A DNA stretch of 64,000 bases, from the NCBI GenBank assembly GCA_021811085.1, contig JAJZPQ010000010.1, positions 21,521-85,520 on the forward strand, in the 5' to 3' direction. The notes below the pieces were generated by a model. The model made no database searches. It was not told the DNA's origin and worked only from the letters and a program-made list of their open reading frames with translations. Position numbers and translations under genes: made by a program. Positions 61,940-64,000 of this stretch are shown in pieces (positions within the stretch are counted from its first letter, which is position 1; every line of letters starts with the position of its first letter). The stretch comes from Pseudomonadota bacterium. GTDB lineage: Bacteria; Pseudomonadota; Gammaproteobacteria; Burkholderiales; SG8-39.

Positions 61940-63115
61940 ATGGATTTTCAACTCGACGAAGCACAGAAAATGTTGGCTGACCTGGCCGAGCGCATGGGGC
62001 GCGAGCAGTTCGCGCCGAAGGCGGCGCGCTGGGACCGCGAGCACGCATACCCGCATGAGAACGTAGAGGCGCTGCGCCGCGCCGGACTGCTGGGCATGAC
62101 CATACCGAAGAAGTTTGGCGGACCCGAGCGGCCGCTGATCGACGTGGTGCTGGCGATCGAGAGAATCGCGAAATATTGCGGCGTGACTGCGCGCATCGTG
62201 GTCGAAACCAATATGGGCGCGCTCGGCTGCATCATGGCCTACGGCAGCGAGGCGCAGCAGCGCGAAATCGCGGGGCGCGTGCTCGAGGACGGCGACAAGC
62301 CGGCCATAGGCATGACCGAGCCCGGCGCCGGCACCGATCTGACCGCGCTCAAAACCACCGCGCGCGAGCGCGCCGGCAGCTATGTGCTGAACGGGCGCAA
62401 GCACTGGATCACGGGCGGCGGCGTTTCGAGGACCAACCTGATTTTCGCCCGCATCATCGACAGCAAGGGAGCGGACCAGGGCATAGGCGGCATCCTGGTC
62501 GATCTGGGCACGTCGGGTTTCTCCATCGGACGGGTCGAGGACGCGATGGGCCTGCGCGGGATTCCCGAGGCCGAACTCGTATTTGAGGACTGCGCGGTGC
62601 CGGCAGCCAATCTGGTCGTTTGCGACGTCAAGGTCGGATTCAAGAAGCTCATGAACGGCTATAACGCTCAGCGCATAGGCGCATCTTCCGTCGCGCTCGG
62701 CCTGGCGCAGGGTGCACACGACCTGGCGCTCGAGTACATGGGGCAGCGCGAGGCCTTCGGGCAGAAACTCAAGGATTTCCAGGGATTGGACTGGATGATG
62801 GCCGAGGGCGAAATCAAGCTCGAAGCCGCGCGCCTGCTCATATACCGCGCGGCCTGCAATGCGCGTCGGCTCGCGAACAACGTGATGCTGCCGCAGATGA
62901 AGGAAGCCTCGATCGCCAAAGCCTACACCGGACACGCGGCGTTCGAGGTCGTGAGCGAGTCGCTGCAGATGTTCGGCGCCGCCGGCTACTCGCGCGACCT
63001 GCCGCTGGAGCGCATGCTGCGCGACGTGCGCATGTTCCAGATCGGCGGCGGAACCTCCCAGGCCCAACTGAACATGATCGCGCGCAGCATTTTTGCCGCA
63101 AATTCACGTCTGTAA
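61940..63115 (+). CDS. Acyl-CoA dehydrogenase
   Basis: MDFQLDEAQKMLADLAERMGREQFAPKAARWDREH, IGMTEPGAGTDLTALKTTARERAGSYVLNGRKHWITGGG, QMFGAAGYSRDLPLERMLRDVRMFQIGGGTSQAQLNMIAR. Confidence 0.96.
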   Translation: MDFQLDEAQKMLADLAERMGREQFAPKAARWDREHAYPHENVEALRRAGLLGMTIPKKFGGPERPLIDVVLAIERIAKYCGVTARIVVETNMGALGCIMAYGSEAQQREIAGRVLEDGDKPAIGMTEPGAGTDLTALKTTARERAGSYVLNGRKHWITGGGVSRTNLIFARIIDSKGADQGIGGILVDLGTSGFSIGRVEDAMGLRGIPEAELVFEDCAVPAANLVVCDVKVGFKKLMNGYNAQRIGASSVALGLAQGAHDLALEYMGQREAFGQKLKDFQGLDWMMAEGEIKLEAARLLIYRAACNARRLANNVMLPQMKEASIAKAYTGHAAFEVVSESLQMFGAAGYSRDLPLERMLRDVRMFQIGGGTSQAQLNMIARSIFAANSRL

Positions 63116-63230
63116 CGCGACACCCGCCGATGGCGCCGACCGGTTTTGCAGAGATTCCTTAGTCTTACTGCGTCATTAATAGAAACATGGCATTATGGCG
63201 GGCATCTCAAGTTATAGATGAGGTGCTGCC

Positions 63231-63905
63231 ATGCGGATGATGAAACGATTTGATGCTTACCTGTCGAGACTGTGCGAAGTGCTGGGACATGCCGATCGTG
63301 ACGTGCCGATGCGCGAATACTGCACCGGACTGATGTTGCCGCTCAAGCGAAAGAGCGTGGAGCCGATTGCCGCGCACATAGGGCCGCAAGCGGTGAGCGC
63401 CAAACACCAATCGCTGCTGCACTTTGTGGGCAACTCGATGTGGTCGGATAAAGCAATGTTGCGCAGCATTCATGACTACGTGATGAAGCGTGTACCTGAG
63501 ACTGGGCGCAAGGGATGGGTCTTGGTGGTCGATGACACCGGACACCCCAAGCAAGGGCGCGATTCGGTTGGTGTTGCGCGGCAGTACTGCGGCATGTTGG
63601 GCAAGACCGATAACTGCCAGGTGGCGGTGAGCGTATCGAAGGCCAACGCGCTGATGAGTTTGCCGCTGGCTTACCGGTTGTATTTGCCGCAGGAATGGGT
63701 GAAGGATGCGCCGCGGCGCAAGGCTGCCAAGGTGCCGGCAGAAGTGTGCTTCGCCACCAAGCCGCAGATTGCTCTGGAACAACTCGCCTGGGCCTGCGAG
63801 CAAGGCATGGCTGTCGGAGTCCAAGCGGTGCTCGCCGATAGCGCCTACGGCACCGAGTACGCGTTCCGGCAAGGTAAGCGTCCCCAAATCCCCGTACTAC
63901 CGTAG
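63231..63905 (+). pseudogene. Truncated IS701-like/DDE transposase
   Basis: PMREYCTGLMLPLKRKSVEPIAA, WVLVVDDTGHPKQGRDSVGVARQYCGMLGKTDNCQVAVSVS, VLADSAYGTEYAFR then ends. Confidence 0.8.
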
Positions 63906-63953
63906 CTGAGCCGAATATGTCAGCGTTTGTCCTTTTGGCGAAGGAGGCGAACG

Positions 63954-64000
63954 ATGAGCGAGGCAAAGCAATCTGGGCAAGCCGTGGTTGCGACAAAGCG
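63954..64000 (+). CDS. Start of an ORF running off the window (unidentified)
   Basis: ATG after GGAGGCGAACG; MSEAKQSGQAVVATK... Confidence 0.35.
   Translation, partial: MSEAKQSGQAVVATK

Overview
The window is a GC-rich, betaproteobacterial-looking chromosomal segment. It is mostly dense core metabolism: hemX/D/C, argH, aroG, aceA/aceB, grxD, prmC, prfA, hemA, aceE and guaC. From about 47 kb it becomes accessory, with toxin-antitoxin genes, gene remnants, two IS elements and a CoA-dependent catabolic cluster.

Most interesting observations:
1. A near-textbook yybP-ykoY (Mn2+) riboswitch at ~31172-31280. It has a sigma70-like promoter and a three-way mutually exclusive switch hairpin. It lies upstream of a LysR-type regulator rather than a transporter, and is divergent from a P2A (Ca2+/Mn2+-type) ATPase fused in frame to a universal stress protein. 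The UspA part has its own perfect Shine-Dalgarno and ATG.
2. A tungsten-type aldehyde oxidoreductase operon (AorA-like ferredoxin, AOR, MoaD-like carrier) with two tandem paralogous FAD subunits and an intra-operon hairpin.
3. A promoter with a Fur-like box in its spacer, driving a cupredoxin and a beta-barrel-like protein.
4. Four 23-bp repeats overlying the apparently leaderless promoter of a DUF4143 ATPase.
5. An IS630-type element inserted at CTAG between AcuR-like and AcuI-like genes, whose transposase stop codon is supplied by the target site.

All family calls come from reading the translations. No database search was run.
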